Shown here piece after piece: positions 46,331 to 57,140 of a DNA stretch of 64,000 bases. The stretch's first letter is position 1. The number at the start of each line of letters is the position of its first letter. The notes under the pieces are model-generated. The model had not been told where the DNA came from. It searched no databases and saw nothing but the letters and a program-made list of their open reading frames with translations. Origin of the DNA: Dryomyza anilis. Lineage: Eukaryota > Arthropoda > Insecta > Diptera > Dryomyzidae. The translations under genes were made by a program, and so were the position numbers. Location of the stretch: contig OX638130.1 in the NCBI GenBank assembly GCA_951804985.1, forward strand, positions 123,765,593 through 123,829,592, written 5' to 3'.

Positions 46331-47995
46331 TTATTTTTCTCTACTCTTTTAAAATCTAACCCTTTGGTATTCGATAACCGGTTTTTTAAAAAAATCCCAC
46401 TAACCACTTATATCATATTTTACCGCCACCATGAACCAACCGAGGCAATAGTCGTGAAATTGTAAAAATACATTTATGTATGTGAGGTCCAAAAACACTC
46501 AATAAAAGTTAATAAAAAATTCAGTTTTTTTCAATTTGCGACAAAAACGCATTCGCTGGCAATATCCGCCGCTGCCGAACGCCAACTCTGGGCAACGGAA
46601 AGCGGAAAACGGGCAGAACATATTTAGGATGTTGCGCGAAATGGCAGTCACGTGAGCGAGTGAATGAGCCAGTGATGCCATAAAATAGTCGTAGAGATTT
46701 CTGCGTGATTGCCACATACATATGTATGAAATGGTAGGGTCTGTAGAAAGGTCTTCAAAGACGAAATAAATTTCCAAATTGATTTGTTAGGGAAGTGCAC
46801 ACAACTTGGATTATTTCAATATCAATTAATTTAAAATGGGTTTCTGGGTTTGTGCAAATTAAAGTACCAACATTTTTTCAAATCATAAATAGGGGTAACG
46901 ATTTAAATAATGGGATTAATGGGATATTATGTATTAATTACAGAATTATAATACCATTGTTTACTGGACTTTAATACGATATAATAATTGTGTATAAATT
47001 GAAAATTAAAATTCGATTTCATTAAAATCCCTTTTTTCCCACTGGGTCACCTCTGAACTATATGCCCGAGTCACATGTCACCGTGTGTGCCATCGAATAT
47101 ATGTCTGCAATTTGGTTTAAACGGTACATTGGTCCTCATGGCTTTTGAAACAGATATGAAAAATCATAAAATAAAATTAAATTGTATCGCTCGCTCGCCC
47201 TTTTGCTTCTTGTTGGTCTTTTGTATGGTGCTACGGGTTCTACGGGTAGCAGGTTTTTCTTTTTGTATAAAAACATTTATATTGCAAAATATAGAACGTT
47301 ATACAAATACAAAACAAAAAGAGCGCAACTATACAGCCAACTATTTCATATATGGATTGGAGGCTACAACAAAAACAGCAGCAGCAATCTGTGCGAATGA
47401 ATACGAGATATGATTAAATTTTGATGCGGTTATCATGGCAGCCAGCAGCGGCAGCAGGAGCACAGTGCATAAAATGAAATTGAGTTGCAACAAAAATATT
47501 CGATTTTCGCCCAAAATAATATCAACCACGAATTGCAAATCCGCAATCGACACAATCAAAAAAAACATAACAAAATAAATAAAAACTCACAACAAAAACA
47601 CCGTATTTCAATTCATAAAAGATTCACAGCTGTTGCATAAATCATCGTTCATTTGTACATTCACTCATTCAATCATCTATTTATTCATTCGTCGTTTGGC
47701 AAAATTAGAGTCCCATGATGGGACGTAGTACACGATACAAGGTTCGGCACTGGTTTGGGTCCTAATTGATATTTATTGAACGAATGAAATGTAATCAATC
47801 ATCGCTTTGATATAATTTTATTTTTGATGGTAGGTATAAATAATTCAAATTATGTGGAAAATTAAATTTTAATACATATAAACGTGGTGCATAAGGGAAC
47901 GACGGGTAATACTGCGGAAAATGTCCGGTATTTGGTAGGTAACATTATGAGTTTTTACAACTGTTCCATTCAAAGGTCTTCTTAATTCAATTATA
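46331..47995. other. Islands and AT-rich spacer, no gene recognised
   Basis: 46500-46790 and 47040-47780 are more balanced. 46860-47040 is AT-rich, ending ATCCCTTTTTTCCCACTGGG, which faintly resembles a MITE family A end. The small frames at 47075-47413 and 47341-47568 lie on opposite strands with no domain. Confidence 0.35.
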
Positions 47996-48316
47996 CACGC
48001 AGAGAAATAATATGGTTGCGATATGATCACGACAACCTTGCTATGGTCTTTACAATCCTACATGGTTGTCACAATCAAAGTAAAGTATTTTCAATTTTAT
48101 TTTAACAATAATAAGGTCGCTCAAATCATATTATAGTAGACAATTTATTAAAATATGATTGTATTCCTGAAAAACCAAAATATGGTTGATAAGAACCATG
48201 TTATGATTACGATAAAGACTGCCACGAACAAAATATGGTCAATACCAATCATACCATGATATAGACTGATCATAATATTGTAATTTTTTATTTACAACCA
48301 TATAATTCCTCTTACT
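47996..48316. mobile_element. MITE family F, copy 1
   Basis: Left end CACGCAGAGAAATAATATGG; the right end ACAACCATATAATTCCTCTT is a decayed inverse. The interior repeats ATGGTTGTCACAATC-, ATGGTTGATAAGAACC- and ACCATGATATAG-type words on both strands. Related to 56475-56846. Confidence 0.55.
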
Positions 48317-48639
48317 GGCCTTTTTTGCTCACTTTGATGTTGGCTATGGCGGTGTGCAGTCGAGTTTTTTTTTTGTCGTGACAAAGTGTATTTTAATGTT
48401 TAAAACATCATTATTAAAAATAAACATATATCCGAAAGTTAAAACGTTAATTGTAAATGCTTAATATGAAGACAATACCCAATAAACATTTATGCTTGGA
48501 TTATTGTACGCTTACTCAAGTAAATATTTCCTTGAATATAAGCGTACGATTTTCTTTGGAAAACGGGTCTTAAATATAGCAATATTCAATATTATTAATG
48601 TGTTTCAAAACATAAGTCCAAAAAACTATATAAAAAGAA

Positions 48640-48722
48640 ATGGTTAGTTGGACTACGAGCCAAAAGGTCTTCACTGTGAAAAGCTGTAAAACTCTTCTGT
48701 GCTCGAATATATCCTTGCGATG
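48640..48722 (+). repeat. Decayed SINE fragment next to the BEL/Pao element
   Basis: TGGTTAGTTGGACTACGAGC followed by CAAAAGGTCTTC matches the A-to-B-box part of the SINE family with substitutions. A GTGAAAAGCTGTAAAACTC word recalls the body. Confidence 0.4.
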
Positions 48723-48727
48723 ACCGC
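48723..48727. repeat. Target-site duplication, left
   Basis: ACCGC immediately before the 5' LTR, identical to 55166-55170. Five bp is the usual length for BEL/Pao integration. Confidence 0.9.
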
Positions 48728-49200
48728 TGTTCGAATAAGTTATTATAATTATATTAAAATCATCAAGTTATTTGCTATAACATTAATTATGCATATGCAT
48801 AAATTAGTATTAAATTTTGTGCGTCGCTTTAAGTAGCGCTAAGCATTAGTATTTTGTATGTATACCAATGCTCTCTATTTAGTACAGATTATAAGAATAC
48901 TAAATTTTGGTCTAAACCGGTTTTGACTCTTATAATTAGTTCTCTGAGAGAATGCATTGCTATATGTTAGTATGCTATATGTTAGTATGCTACTAGTTAG
49001 TAAGCAAGACCTTATGTATATAAAATATTAGCATGTCGCAGAAAATGTATGCATTTCTCGTTCACTTAAATTTTGGACTGCATACGGTGAACATTGTTAT
49101 TTAATTAATAAATTTATAATCTTTTAATTTTCAGCTTCTTTTTTTTTCTATTTAAACAAATTAAAAAATTTTGTCAAACAAATATAAAGTACTTTGTACA
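48728..49200 (+). repeat. BEL/Pao 5' LTR
   Basis: Starts TGTTCGAATAAG and ends AGTACTTTGTACA, so it has TG...CA ends in a short TGT...ACA inverted repeat. TATATAAAATA at about 49017-49027 can serve as TATA box, and AATAAA at 49107-49112 as polyadenylation signal. ATGTTAGTATGCTAT is repeated within (48964-48998). Confidence 0.95.
49017..49027 (+). promoter_or_regulatory. Putative TATA box of the 5' LTR
   Basis: TATATAAAATA lies about 80 bp upstream of the LTR's AATAAA. Its place within the LTR fits the U3/R boundary of a retrotransposon promoter. No transcript evidence is available. Confidence 0.4.
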
Positions 49201-49204
49201 TTTT

Positions 49205-49222
49205 TGGTGCCGAAACCCGGGA
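49205..49222 (+). other. Primer-binding site, tRNA-Phe type
   Basis: TGGTGCCGAAACCCGGGA begins four bases after the LTR. Over 18 nt it is the perfect complement of the conserved animal tRNA-Phe 3' end (acceptor strand TTTCGGCA plus CCA). Minus-strand DNA synthesis would start here. Confidence 0.85.
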
Positions 49223-49334
49223 ACTGATTAAGTTCACCCCTTTTTAATAAAATAATCAAATTCGAAAAATACATGCTGTATTTGCTTTGATATTAACTGC
49301 AGTTTTTTGTGCATTAAAAAATAGAACTAACGTT

Positions 49335-52300
49335 ATGGCTCTTGATAAAAGCATTGCAGAACAGCGTGCAAGTTTGGATCAACTTAAACAGTTCCACAAT
49401 ATTTTTACTAAAAAGAATAGCGCTATGAAAACACGAGGATATTTGAATGGAGTTTTGCAAGAAATTGAAAAATTGTGTACTTCATTTAAAATCAATCATG
49501 ATGCAATTTGCGCCTTAATTCACGAAAATTCCTTAAATGCTTCTGATGTTCCGTACATAGCTGATAATTGTTATTTTGAATATTGTGAACTTTATCTTGA
49601 TTTTAAAGGTGAAGTTTTGGAGTCTCTTCCAGAGACATCCACATCACCTCATGCTCTTTACAGTAGTACATTTTCACTACCAAACCGTAATGAAATAAGC
49701 ACCAACATAGAGTCTAAACTACCAAAAATTTCATTGCCTAAGTTTTCTGGAGATTATATGGAATGGGTTCCATTTCAAGATATTTATTTATCGCTTGTTC
49801 ATGATAACAATTCGCTATCTAAAATTCAAAAATTCTACTATTTGAAATGTTCATTAATTGGCGAAGCAGCTAACTTGGTAAAAACTATAAGTGCTACTGA
49901 AGCCAATTACGACTCAGCTTGGTCTATTCTAAAACGTAGGTATCACAATAAGCGTTTAATTGTGGATACACTAACTAAAAAACTATTTAATATTCCAAAA
50001 TCGGAAGGTAACTTCCAGGGAATAAAACAAATTCTTGATACAACGCAAGAATGTCTTTCATCTCTATCAAATCTTGGTGTTTCTACTACTGATTGGGATC
50101 CGCTTCTGATTTATTTAATTGCTCAGAAACTCGATCTTGATACGAGAAAAGATTGGGAACAATCATTAAAGTCTTCGACTGAAGTCCCAGCAATTGCAGA
50201 TATGTTTTCGTTCTTAGAAAGAACTTTTAGGACACTTGAATCTATTTATGAAGAGATTCCGTCTCCTTTAGTTAAAACTTCTAAAGGAAAATTTTCTAAA
50301 AATAAGAACAAAAACAACAATTTTCATTCTAACCATTTAACACGATATCAGCCATGTGCCTATTGTGAAAAGACACATTTTTTAGCAAAATGTTTTAAAT
50401 TTCTTGCCTTGTCGTCAGATTTAAAGTATGAATTTGTTACAAAAAATAAACTTTGTCATAATTGCCTTTCAGCAGGTCACAATTATAATGATTGTAAATC
50501 AACTTATCGTTGCAATATTTGTAAAAAGCAACATCACAGCTTATTGCACGTTGATGAAAATCACACGACAAATGCATCTACTTCTCAAGCTGCTGACAGA
50601 TCATTAAACAGTCATCATGAAATTTGTAGTAATAATTCCACTCATAATACGCAAATGTTTCCAAATGTGTTGCTTTCAACAATACGATTGATGATTAAGT
50701 CCACGAGTGGACAATTTATTCTCAGGGCACTTCTAGATCAGGGTTCTCAAGCTACTTTAATAACCGAAAAGGCTGTTCAACTTCTCAAACTGGGAAAAAA
50801 TCGAGTTAATTGCAATGTATCAGGCGTAGGTGATAACAGCGACACACTTTGTCGCAGCAGTGTTTTTTTAAACATATTTTCATTGCAAAATAAACAAATA
50901 TTAGAGTGCAACGCTCTTGTGTTAAACAATTTATCAGCATATGTTCCAAAGGCCTCCAAATTAAACATTTCGGTTGAAGGTATCGAAGTTGATTTTCTTG
51001 CTGATCCACATTACAATAAAGCCGATCCAATTGATTTGCTTCTTGGATCCGATGTTTTTAGTAAAATTGTTATTGCTGGTCAGTCCTTCATTCATAACCA
51101 ATTGTTTTATCAAAACACCTACTTTGGTTGGGTTTTATCTGGACCTACAGGACAAATCAATACTCAGAATGTAGTGGTGAATAATATATATTTAGAAAAT
51201 ATATTACGATCCTTTTGGGAACAAGAAGAGGTAACGTGTAAACGAGAGTTAACAACAGAAGAAGAAAATTGTGAAAAATATTTCAGTAGCACAACTAAGC
51301 GTACTTTTTCTGGTCGTTACATTGTCAATCTTCCCTTCAGATCAGCTCTGGAAAACAATTCCAATCCATCGTTGTGTAATAACCACTTTAATGCGTTGAA
51401 ACGATTGCATAATCTAGAATCATCATTTAATAAGCGACCGTCTTTTCATAATGCTTATAAGGACTTTTTACAAGAATATGAACAATTAAATCACATGTCA
51501 AAAATCGGAAAATATCCCGATGACCTCACAAATTATTCATATTTTTTGCCACACCATGGCGTTTTTAAAGAAACTAGCACTACAACGAAATTAAGAGTAG
51601 TGTTTGATGGAAGTAGTAAACTTCCTGGTTACAATTCTATTAACGATGAGTTATGTCCTGGACCTGCATTACAAAATGATATGCCTAAAATCATTACGCG
51701 TTGGCGAAGGCACAAGTTCGCTTTTAGCGCAGACATCGAAAAGATGTTTAGACAAATTCAGGTTGCTTCAGAGCACCAGAATTATCAACAAATACTATGG
51801 CGTCATAATATTAGTGATGACGTTTGCATTTATAAAATGAACACTGTCACCTATGGTACAACGTCAGCTCCATATCTTTCAATAAGGGTTCTTCAACAAT
51901 TAGCTAATGATTACATAGATATATATCCAAAAGCAGCAAAAGTTTTGCTTTTAGATTCATATGTGGATGATATAATGTCCGGCTCAGATACTTTATCAGA
52001 CGCCCTAGCATTACATAAAGACTTATGTTTGCTACTAAATAAAGGTGAATTCACTCTACGAAAATGGATATCTCATTCAGCTGAATTTATTGAAGAAATC
52101 CCACCAGATCTAAGAGAAAATTCGAATACACTTGATTTCAATGATAACAATATTGTTAAAACACTTGGAGTTCAGTGGAACACCACCTCAGATTCTTTTA
52201 CATTTAAATTGCATTTAGACGAACCTAAAAATATAACAAAACGATCTATATTATCCGATTCAGCTCGTCTTTTCGACCCATTAGGGTGGTTGACCCCCTC

Positions 52301-54620
52301 TACTGTAATTTCAAAAATATTATTTCAAAAATTGTGGTTAGCAGGAGTTGATTGGGATGATAAGGTCCCCAGTGACATTCAAACAGATTGGATAAATTAT
52401 AGATCTTCTTTGAAGCTAATTCAAGAAATCAAAATTTCTAGATGGTTTGGATATCGGCCAGATACAACATTTGAATTGCACTGCTTCTGCGATGCCTCAC
52501 AAGCAGCGTATGCTGCAGTTGTTTATGCAAGAATTCAGTCTAGCAGCGAAGTATTTATAAATATTTTACAAGCTAAATCTAAGCTAGCGCCTGTAAAAAC
52601 AATATCCATTCCTAAGCTAGAGCTTTGTGCTGCTACCTTGTTAGCTAAACTTGTATCAACAGTCAAAGAATCATTTGATTCAAATTTAATTTCAAATATA
52701 ACGTACTGGAGCGATAGTACCACTGTCTTAAGTTGGATAAGACAACCGCCAGCTCGTTGGAGTGTTTATGTTGCCAATAGAGTCGGAGAAATTCAAAGAT
52801 ATACAAACATAGTTCAATGGAAGTATGTACCATCGGCTGAAAACCCAGCAGATTGTGCTTCACGAGGTAAAATGCCAGCCGATTTAAAAGATTTTAATTT
52901 ATGGTGGCATGGCCCACAATTTCTGAAATTGCCATCGTCTTCATGGCCAAAAAATATTTCTGATTATCAGACTACTTTAGAAGAGCGAAAACATAAAGTT
53001 ATATTGCATGCAACGCAAGTGGTATTCTACCCCGATATTTTTCTTAAATTCTCCTCTTTCAATAAGTTACTTCGTGTTGGTACGACGTGCTACAGATTTA
53101 TTCGAAACTGTAAGGAAAATAAAAATTGTAAAGATGTTGGTAGTCTTACATCAAAATCAGTCCGAACAACTATGTATTCGTTCGTTAAAATAATTCAAAA
53201 GATTGACTTTAATGCAGATTACAATAAACTTTTGTTGCATAAAGAAATCAGCAACAAAACCTTGCTTAAACTCATGGCATTTATTGACGAATCAGGTTTA
53301 CTGCGAGTGGGAGGTCGATTGCAAAATTCTCAATTTTCTTTTGAAAAGAAACATCCACTACTTTTGACTAAGCATAACCCATTGTCAAAATTAATAATTT
53401 TAGATGCACATGAGAGAACATTGCACGGTGGTATAACTTTAACAATGTCTTATGTGAATCGTACATTTTGGATTTTATCAGGCACTCAATTAGCCAAAAC
53501 ATTATTAGGAAAATGTATGATTTGTTTCAAATATACTGCGAAAACTTCGCAACAGATAATGGGCAATCTACCACCTGTTCGTCTCAATGTCACGAGGCCC
53601 TTTAAGCACAGTGGAGTAGATTACGCTGGTCCCATTTCCATTAAAAATTCTTCACTTAGATCTGCTGTCATATCTAAAGGATATATTTGTCTATTTGTGT
53701 GTATGGTCACAAAAGCTTTACATTTGGAAGTTGTGTCTGACTTGACCACTACCGCGTTTTTAGCAGCTTTTAGACGGTTTGTGTCAAGAAGAGGTAGTTG
53801 CACAGATATTTACTCTGATTGCGGCACTAATTTTGTTGGCGCATCTAAGGAATTGAAAGTACTCTTACATAAATCAGAATCATCATTGCCAAATGAACTG
53901 CTTGACACTCTTTCGATGATTGGTACTGATTGGCATTTTATTCCTCCTGCTTCTCCAAATTTTGGTGGTCTTTGGGAAGCAGGTGTAAAATCGGTTAAAT
54001 ATCACCTAAAACGAATTATAGCTGATCGAATTTTAAGCTTTGAAGAACTTGCCACATTACTTTGTCAAATAGAGGGATGTCTGAATTCCAGGCCCCTTTG
54101 TCCGCTCACATCTGATCCTAGAGATACTGATGCCTTAACACCAGCACACTTTTTGATAGGGGAACCAACCAATTGCTTACAGGAAGAAAATTTGTTAGAT
54201 GTAAACATTAATCGTTTGACCCGATGGAAATCTATTGAGAAATTAAAACAACATTTTTGGAATCGCTGGTATTCCGAATATTTAAATAGATTGCAGGCTA
54301 GACCAAAATGGCTGCACGCGAAACCAGATGCTAAAATAGGAGATTTGGTCCTTATTGCCGATGAACGATATGCTCCTGGACAGTGGGCATTAGGAAGGAT
54401 TAGTGACATTCACCCTGGAGCTGACGGACGTGTTCGAGTAGTTTCTATTATTTCAAAAAACAAACTTATTAAAAGACCAATTTCTAAAATCTGTTTTTTA
54501 CCTTCAGATGAACCTATTAATGAAACTGGATATAAAAAATCGTTGTCTAAATCCACGGATAATGAGATGGAGCCTACTGAATCGCGCTGTGAGTCGGAGC
54601 ATAGCGAAGTTTTGACTTGA
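49335..54620 (+). CDS. BEL/Pao Gag-Pol polyprotein
   Basis: 1,761 residues in one frame with no stop. The frame is open further upstream, but the first in-frame ATG is at 49335 and is chosen as start. Gag: DUF1759-type domain about residues 130-310, then cysteine/histidine knuckles at 341-353, 374-387 (C-x2-C-x4-H-x4-C) and 393-405. Protease (A17/DUF1758 type): catalytic LLDQGSQ with D468. Reverse transcriptase: LRVVFDGSS near 751 and catalytic YVDD at 876-879. RNase H: acidic quartet D1053, E1096, D1127, D1173. Integrase: HHCC zinc site H1359, H1364, C1394, C1397, then DDE triad D1429, D1495, E1548. C-terminal DUF5641 domain about 1675-1745. All key catalytic residues are present. The product would assemble into virus-like particles, be cut by its own protease, copy the RNA and integrate the DNA. 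No env is present. Confidence 0.95.
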   Translation: MALDKSIAEQRASLDQLKQFHNIFTKKNSAMKTRGYLNGVLQEIEKLCTSFKINHDAICALIHENSLNASDVPYIADNCYFEYCELYLDFKGEVLESLPETSTSPHALYSSTFSLPNRNEISTNIESKLPKISLPKFSGDYMEWVPFQDIYLSLVHDNNSLSKIQKFYYLKCSLIGEAANLVKTISATEANYDSAWSILKRRYHNKRLIVDTLTKKLFNIPKSEGNFQGIKQILDTTQECLSSLSNLGVSTTDWDPLLIYLIAQKLDLDTRKDWEQSLKSSTEVPAIADMFSFLERTFRTLESIYEEIPSPLVKTSKGKFSKNKNKNNNFHSNHLTRYQPCAYCEKTHFLAKCFKFLALSSDLKYEFVTKNKLCHNCLSAGHNYNDCKSTYRCNICKKQHHSLLHVDENHTTNASTSQAADRSLNSHHEICSNNSTHNTQMFPNVLLSTIRLMIKSTSGQFILRALLDQGSQATLITEKAVQLLKLGKNRVNCNVSGVGDNSDTLCRSSVFLNIFSLQNKQILECNALVLNNLSAYVPKASKLNISVEGIEVDFLADPHYNKADPIDLLLGSDVFSKIVIAGQSFIHNQLFYQNTYFGWVLSGPTGQINTQNVVVNNIYLENILRSFWEQEEVTCKRELTTEEENCEKYFSSTTKRTFSGRYIVNLPFRSALENNSNPSLCNNHFNALKRLHNLESSFNKRPSFHNAYKDFLQEYEQLNHMSKIGKYPDDLTNYSYFLPHHGVFKETSTTTKLRVVFDGSSKLPGYNSINDELCPGPALQNDMPKIITRWRRHKFAFSADIEKMFRQIQVASEHQNYQQILWRHNISDDVCIYKMNTVTYGTTSAPYLSIRVLQQLANDYIDIYPKAAKVLLLDSYVDDIMSGSDTLSDALALHKDLCLLLNKGEFTLRKWISHSAEFIEEIPPDLRENSNTLDFNDNNIVKTLGVQWNTTSDSFTFKLHLDEPKNITKRSILSDSARLFDPLGWLTPSTVISKILFQKLWLAGVDWDDKVPSDIQTDWINYRSSLKLIQEIKISRWFGYRPDTTFELHCFCDASQAAYAAVVYARIQSSSEVFINILQAKSKLAPVKTISIPKLELCAATLLAKLVSTVKESFDSNLISNITYWSDSTTVLSWIRQPPARWSVYVANRVGEIQRYTNIVQWKYVPSAENPADCASRGKMPADLKDFNLWWHGPQFLKLPSSSWPKNISDYQTTLEERKHKVILHATQVVFYPDIFLKFSSFNKLLRVGTTCYRFIRNCKENKNCKDVGSLTSKSVRTTMYSFVKIIQKIDFNADYNKLLLHKEISNKTLLKLMAFIDESGLLRVGGRLQNSQFSFEKKHPLLLTKHNPLSKLIILDAHERTLHGGITLTMSYVNRTFWILSGTQLAKTLLGKCMICFKYTAKTSQQIMGNLPPVRLNVTRPFKHSGVDYAGPISIKNSSLRSAVISKGYICLFVCMVTKALHLEVVSDLTTTAFLAAFRRFVSRRGSCTDIYSDCGTNFVGASKELKVLLHKSESSLPNELLDTLSMIGTDWHFIPPASPNFGGLWEAGVKSVKYHLKRIIADRILSFEELATLLCQIEGCLNSRPLCPLTSDPRDTDALTPAHFLIGEPTNCLQEENLLDVNINRLTRWKSIEKLKQHFWNRWYSEYLNRLQARPKWLHAKPDAKIGDLVLIADERYAPGQWALGRISDIHPGADGRVRVVSIISKNKLIKRPISKICFLPSDEPINETGYKKSLSKSTDNEMEPTESRCESEHSEVLT

Positions 54621-54680
54621 CTAAATCACTCCCAACGATAGGCCGTCTTGTTATTACCTGGAGCAAGAACAGCTGTTCTT

Positions 54681-54691
54681 ATGGGGGAGAA
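54681..54691 (+). other. Polypurine tract
   Basis: ATGGGGGAGAA ends directly at the 3' LTR. It is the expected primer for plus-strand DNA synthesis. Confidence 0.85.
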
Positions 54692-55165
54692 TGTTCGAAT
54701 AAGTTATTATAATTATATTAAAATCATCAAGTTATTTGCTATAACATTAATTATGCATATGCATAAATTAGTATTAAATTTTGTGCGTCGCTTTAAGTAG
54801 CGCTAAGCATTAGTATTTTGTATGTATACCAATGCTCTCTATTTAGTACAGATTATAAGAATACTAAATTTTGGTCTAAACCGGTTTTGACTCTTATAAT
54901 TAGTTCTCTGAGAGAATGCATTGCTATATGTTAGTATGCTATATGTTAGTATGCTACTAGTTAGTAAGCAAGACCTTATGTATATAAAATATTAGCATGT
55001 CGCAGAAAATGTATGCATTTCTCGTTCACTTAAATTTTGGACTGCATACGGTGAACATTGTTATTTAATTAATAAATTTATAATCTTTTAATTTTCAGCT
55101 TCTTTTTTTTTTCTATTTAAACAAATTAAAAAATTTTGTCAAACAAATATAAAGTACTTTGTACA
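54692..55165 (+). repeat. BEL/Pao 3' LTR
   Basis: 474 bp, identical to the 5' LTR by eye except for ten instead of nine T in the run near 55103-55112. It supplies the AATAAA at 55071-55076 for the element transcript. Confidence 0.95.
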
Positions 55166-55170
55166 ACCGC
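55166..55170. repeat. Target-site duplication, right
   Basis: ACCGC, matching 48723-48727. Confidence 0.9.
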
Positions 55171-56474
55171 TTCACTATGCGCATTTTCATAAGAACTCAC
55201 GAGTCTTATCGCACATAGGACATTTCACGCACAGTACAGCTTCACAGCGCGCAGGTGCCATTCGATATCAGAGACGCACTACTGGAACATCACCCATAGT
55301 ACGCATACCTCCATATTATTTTTGCATACACAGCTACGAAGAATGTAACATAAATGATAATATGCACAAAATTAGTTTAAATTGAAAAAATATATTTTCA
55401 ATTTGATTTAAATCATATATGTATGTACATTTTTTAAAAAATTATATCACTTTGCTAAAGTGCAACATTTTAAAAACACGTTTAAAAATATAAAAACGCA
55501 CGTATATTCCAAATACACACAAAATCCGTTTGGAAATTATTTGGAAGAACGTATATTTCAAAACCACATTCAAAATTGGAATCGACATTTATAAAAATAT
55601 TTATTAAACAATAACTAAGTTAATATACTCCAAGTACTCTCAAAATGCGTTGAAAAGTATTTGGAAGAACATGTGTTTCAAAACAATTTATTCAAGAAAT
55701 TCAGAATATAAACCGACATTCAATAAATACGTGTTAAAATAAAAATATGTAGGGTTTTTGTCAGGATTCTAGAAAACCTGAATAAACATAATTGTAATAC
55801 ATTTACTTGAAAACATTTTCTTATAATAGTTTCACAAATATTTTGATATTTGTAAATTCATTTGTGAAAATAAAAATACGTAAATTTTATGTAAATATTT
55901 TGATAATATTGTGGAAATTTATTTATTAGGATGTTAATTTCCAAACATTTTTACTATACGCTTATAAAAATGTTTATTGGGTATAGTTCAAACAAATTTC
56001 TATAAATAACATTAACTGATCGTGTTTAAAACAAATGTGATTAATCGTGTGCTCGCGTTGTCAACTTCATGACGGTGACGCTGTACTTTACACGAAAGTT
56101 CTTGTGCACGATAAAACTCGAACGATGCTGTCGGGCAATTGCAAGCACAGCTTCGCACAGCTTCATGAAGTTTGCAAAATTGTGTCCTTTTTTTAAAAAT
56201 ATAATCATATATAATAAAAAATGTAGATGTACAGATTTTCTTTCGAACGCCTTTCGGTAACCGGTAATTGTTCAAGTCCATAATCAATCCATTATCACAT
56301 GTGTGTTTGCTGTCTTCCAATTTAGTTCAATTTAGTTTGCTCGAAAATTTGCTAAATTGAAAAGTCGAACACTACGTTACCGACAAAATGCAGTTTAGTC
56401 GAACTCGTACACACCCTAAACATGTGTCTTATTTATAATTTCTTTTCAATCCGCTTTTTCAGGAATTTAGGATA
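55171..56474. other. Non-coding DNA right of the BEL/Pao element
   Basis: 55171-55330 is more balanced. 55520-55690 holds two diverged ~120-bp units (TTATTTGGAAGAACGTATAT at about 55536, and a similar word at about 55657). 56040-56300 is balanced with small frames on both strands and no domain. Confidence 0.4.
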
Positions 56475-56846
56475 ATCATAATATAATAATATGATCGCTG
56501 ACAACCTTAGTATGGTTGTGTGGAATCAGACTATGGTCACTGACAACCATAGTATGGTCACTGACAACCATAGTATGGTCACTGCCAACCATACTATGGT
56601 CACTGACAACCATAGTATGGTCACTTACAACCATAGTATGGTCACTTACAACCATAGTATGGTCACTCACAACCATAGTATGGTCACGGACAACCATAGT
56701 ATGGTCACTCACAACCATAGTATGGTCACTGGCAACCATAGTATGGTTGTGTGAAATCGGCGTATGGTCACTGAGGACCATAACCCCAAATCATAGTATG
56801 ATGCCCTTCAAATATGATCACCACAACCATATTTTTTCTCTGCGTG
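56475..56846. mobile_element. MITE family F, copy 2, with an internal minisatellite
   Basis: The right end CAACCATATTTTTTCTCTGC then GTG is the inverse of the left end of copy 1 at 47996. The left end has decayed (ATCATAATATAATAATATGA). The centre has been amplified into the 21-bp repeat listed separately. Confidence 0.55.
56528..56750. repeat. 21-bp minisatellite inside a MITE
   Basis: About ten units of ATGGTCACTGACAACCATAG plus T, each partly self-complementary (ACTATGGT/ACCATAGT across neighbouring units). Because 21 is divisible by three, both strands stay open: + reads MVTDNHS and - reads MVVSDHT per unit. These frames are artefacts. Confidence 0.85.
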
Positions 56847-57140
56847 TGGACAACATATTTGAGGAGTTCAGTTCAGTTTAGGAAAATTTCGGACATCGTA
56901 CCAAATGCTTTCGGTTTTCTTCTAGTTTCCAAATATACCGGGATATCTCTCTTCAAAATACCACAAAATTTGACAACCACTACATGACAAAATGTTTGTC
57001 CTTTTTTAGAATAGTTATGACATATTTCAGGAAAAGACATAGATAAATGTACGATTTTGGGAAGCGTATGGCAGGTTATCGAAATTAAGTTATTTTTATG
57101 AAGATTTTCAATATAAAAAAGTGTCGAGGGTTGTACGTTC

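Larger units (their letters stand above)
48728..55165 (+). mobile_element. Complete BEL/Pao LTR retrotransposon
   Basis: 6,438 bp. Order: 473-bp 5' LTR, tRNA-Phe-type primer-binding site, one Gag-Pol frame, purine tract, 474-bp 3' LTR, all flanked by the 5-bp duplication ACCGC. The LTRs differ only by one T in a T run. The family is assigned from the domain order (DUF1759 Gag, A17-type protease, Pao-type RT, RNase H, integrase, DUF5641), which is diagnostic for BEL/Pao. No envelope-like frame follows. Every part needed for retrotransposition seems present, so the insertion is young and may be active. Confidence 0.95.
48475..55984. mobile_element. Inverted-repeat element interrupted by the BEL/Pao insertion
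   Basis: ATACCCAATAAACATTT (48475-48491) and its exact inverse (55968-55984) bracket the retrotransposon. With the 6,438-bp insertion and one copy of its target duplication removed, the host element would be about 1.07 kb. TATGCTTGG/GTACGCTTA-type words follow on one side and TATACGCTTATAA precedes on the other. A SINE-like word, GGTTAGTTGGACTACGAGCC, occurs near 48643, so the left half itself contains older repeat debris. No coding sequence. Confidence 0.4.

Noticed and set aside
45506..46465. Long frames of 200-319 codons on both strands
   Set aside because: They are produced wholly by the stop-free (TTTCCTCC)n repeat.
56476..56881. Frames with 7-residue repeats on both strands
   Set aside because: Direct translation of the 21-bp minisatellite in a MITE; no composition typical of a real protein.
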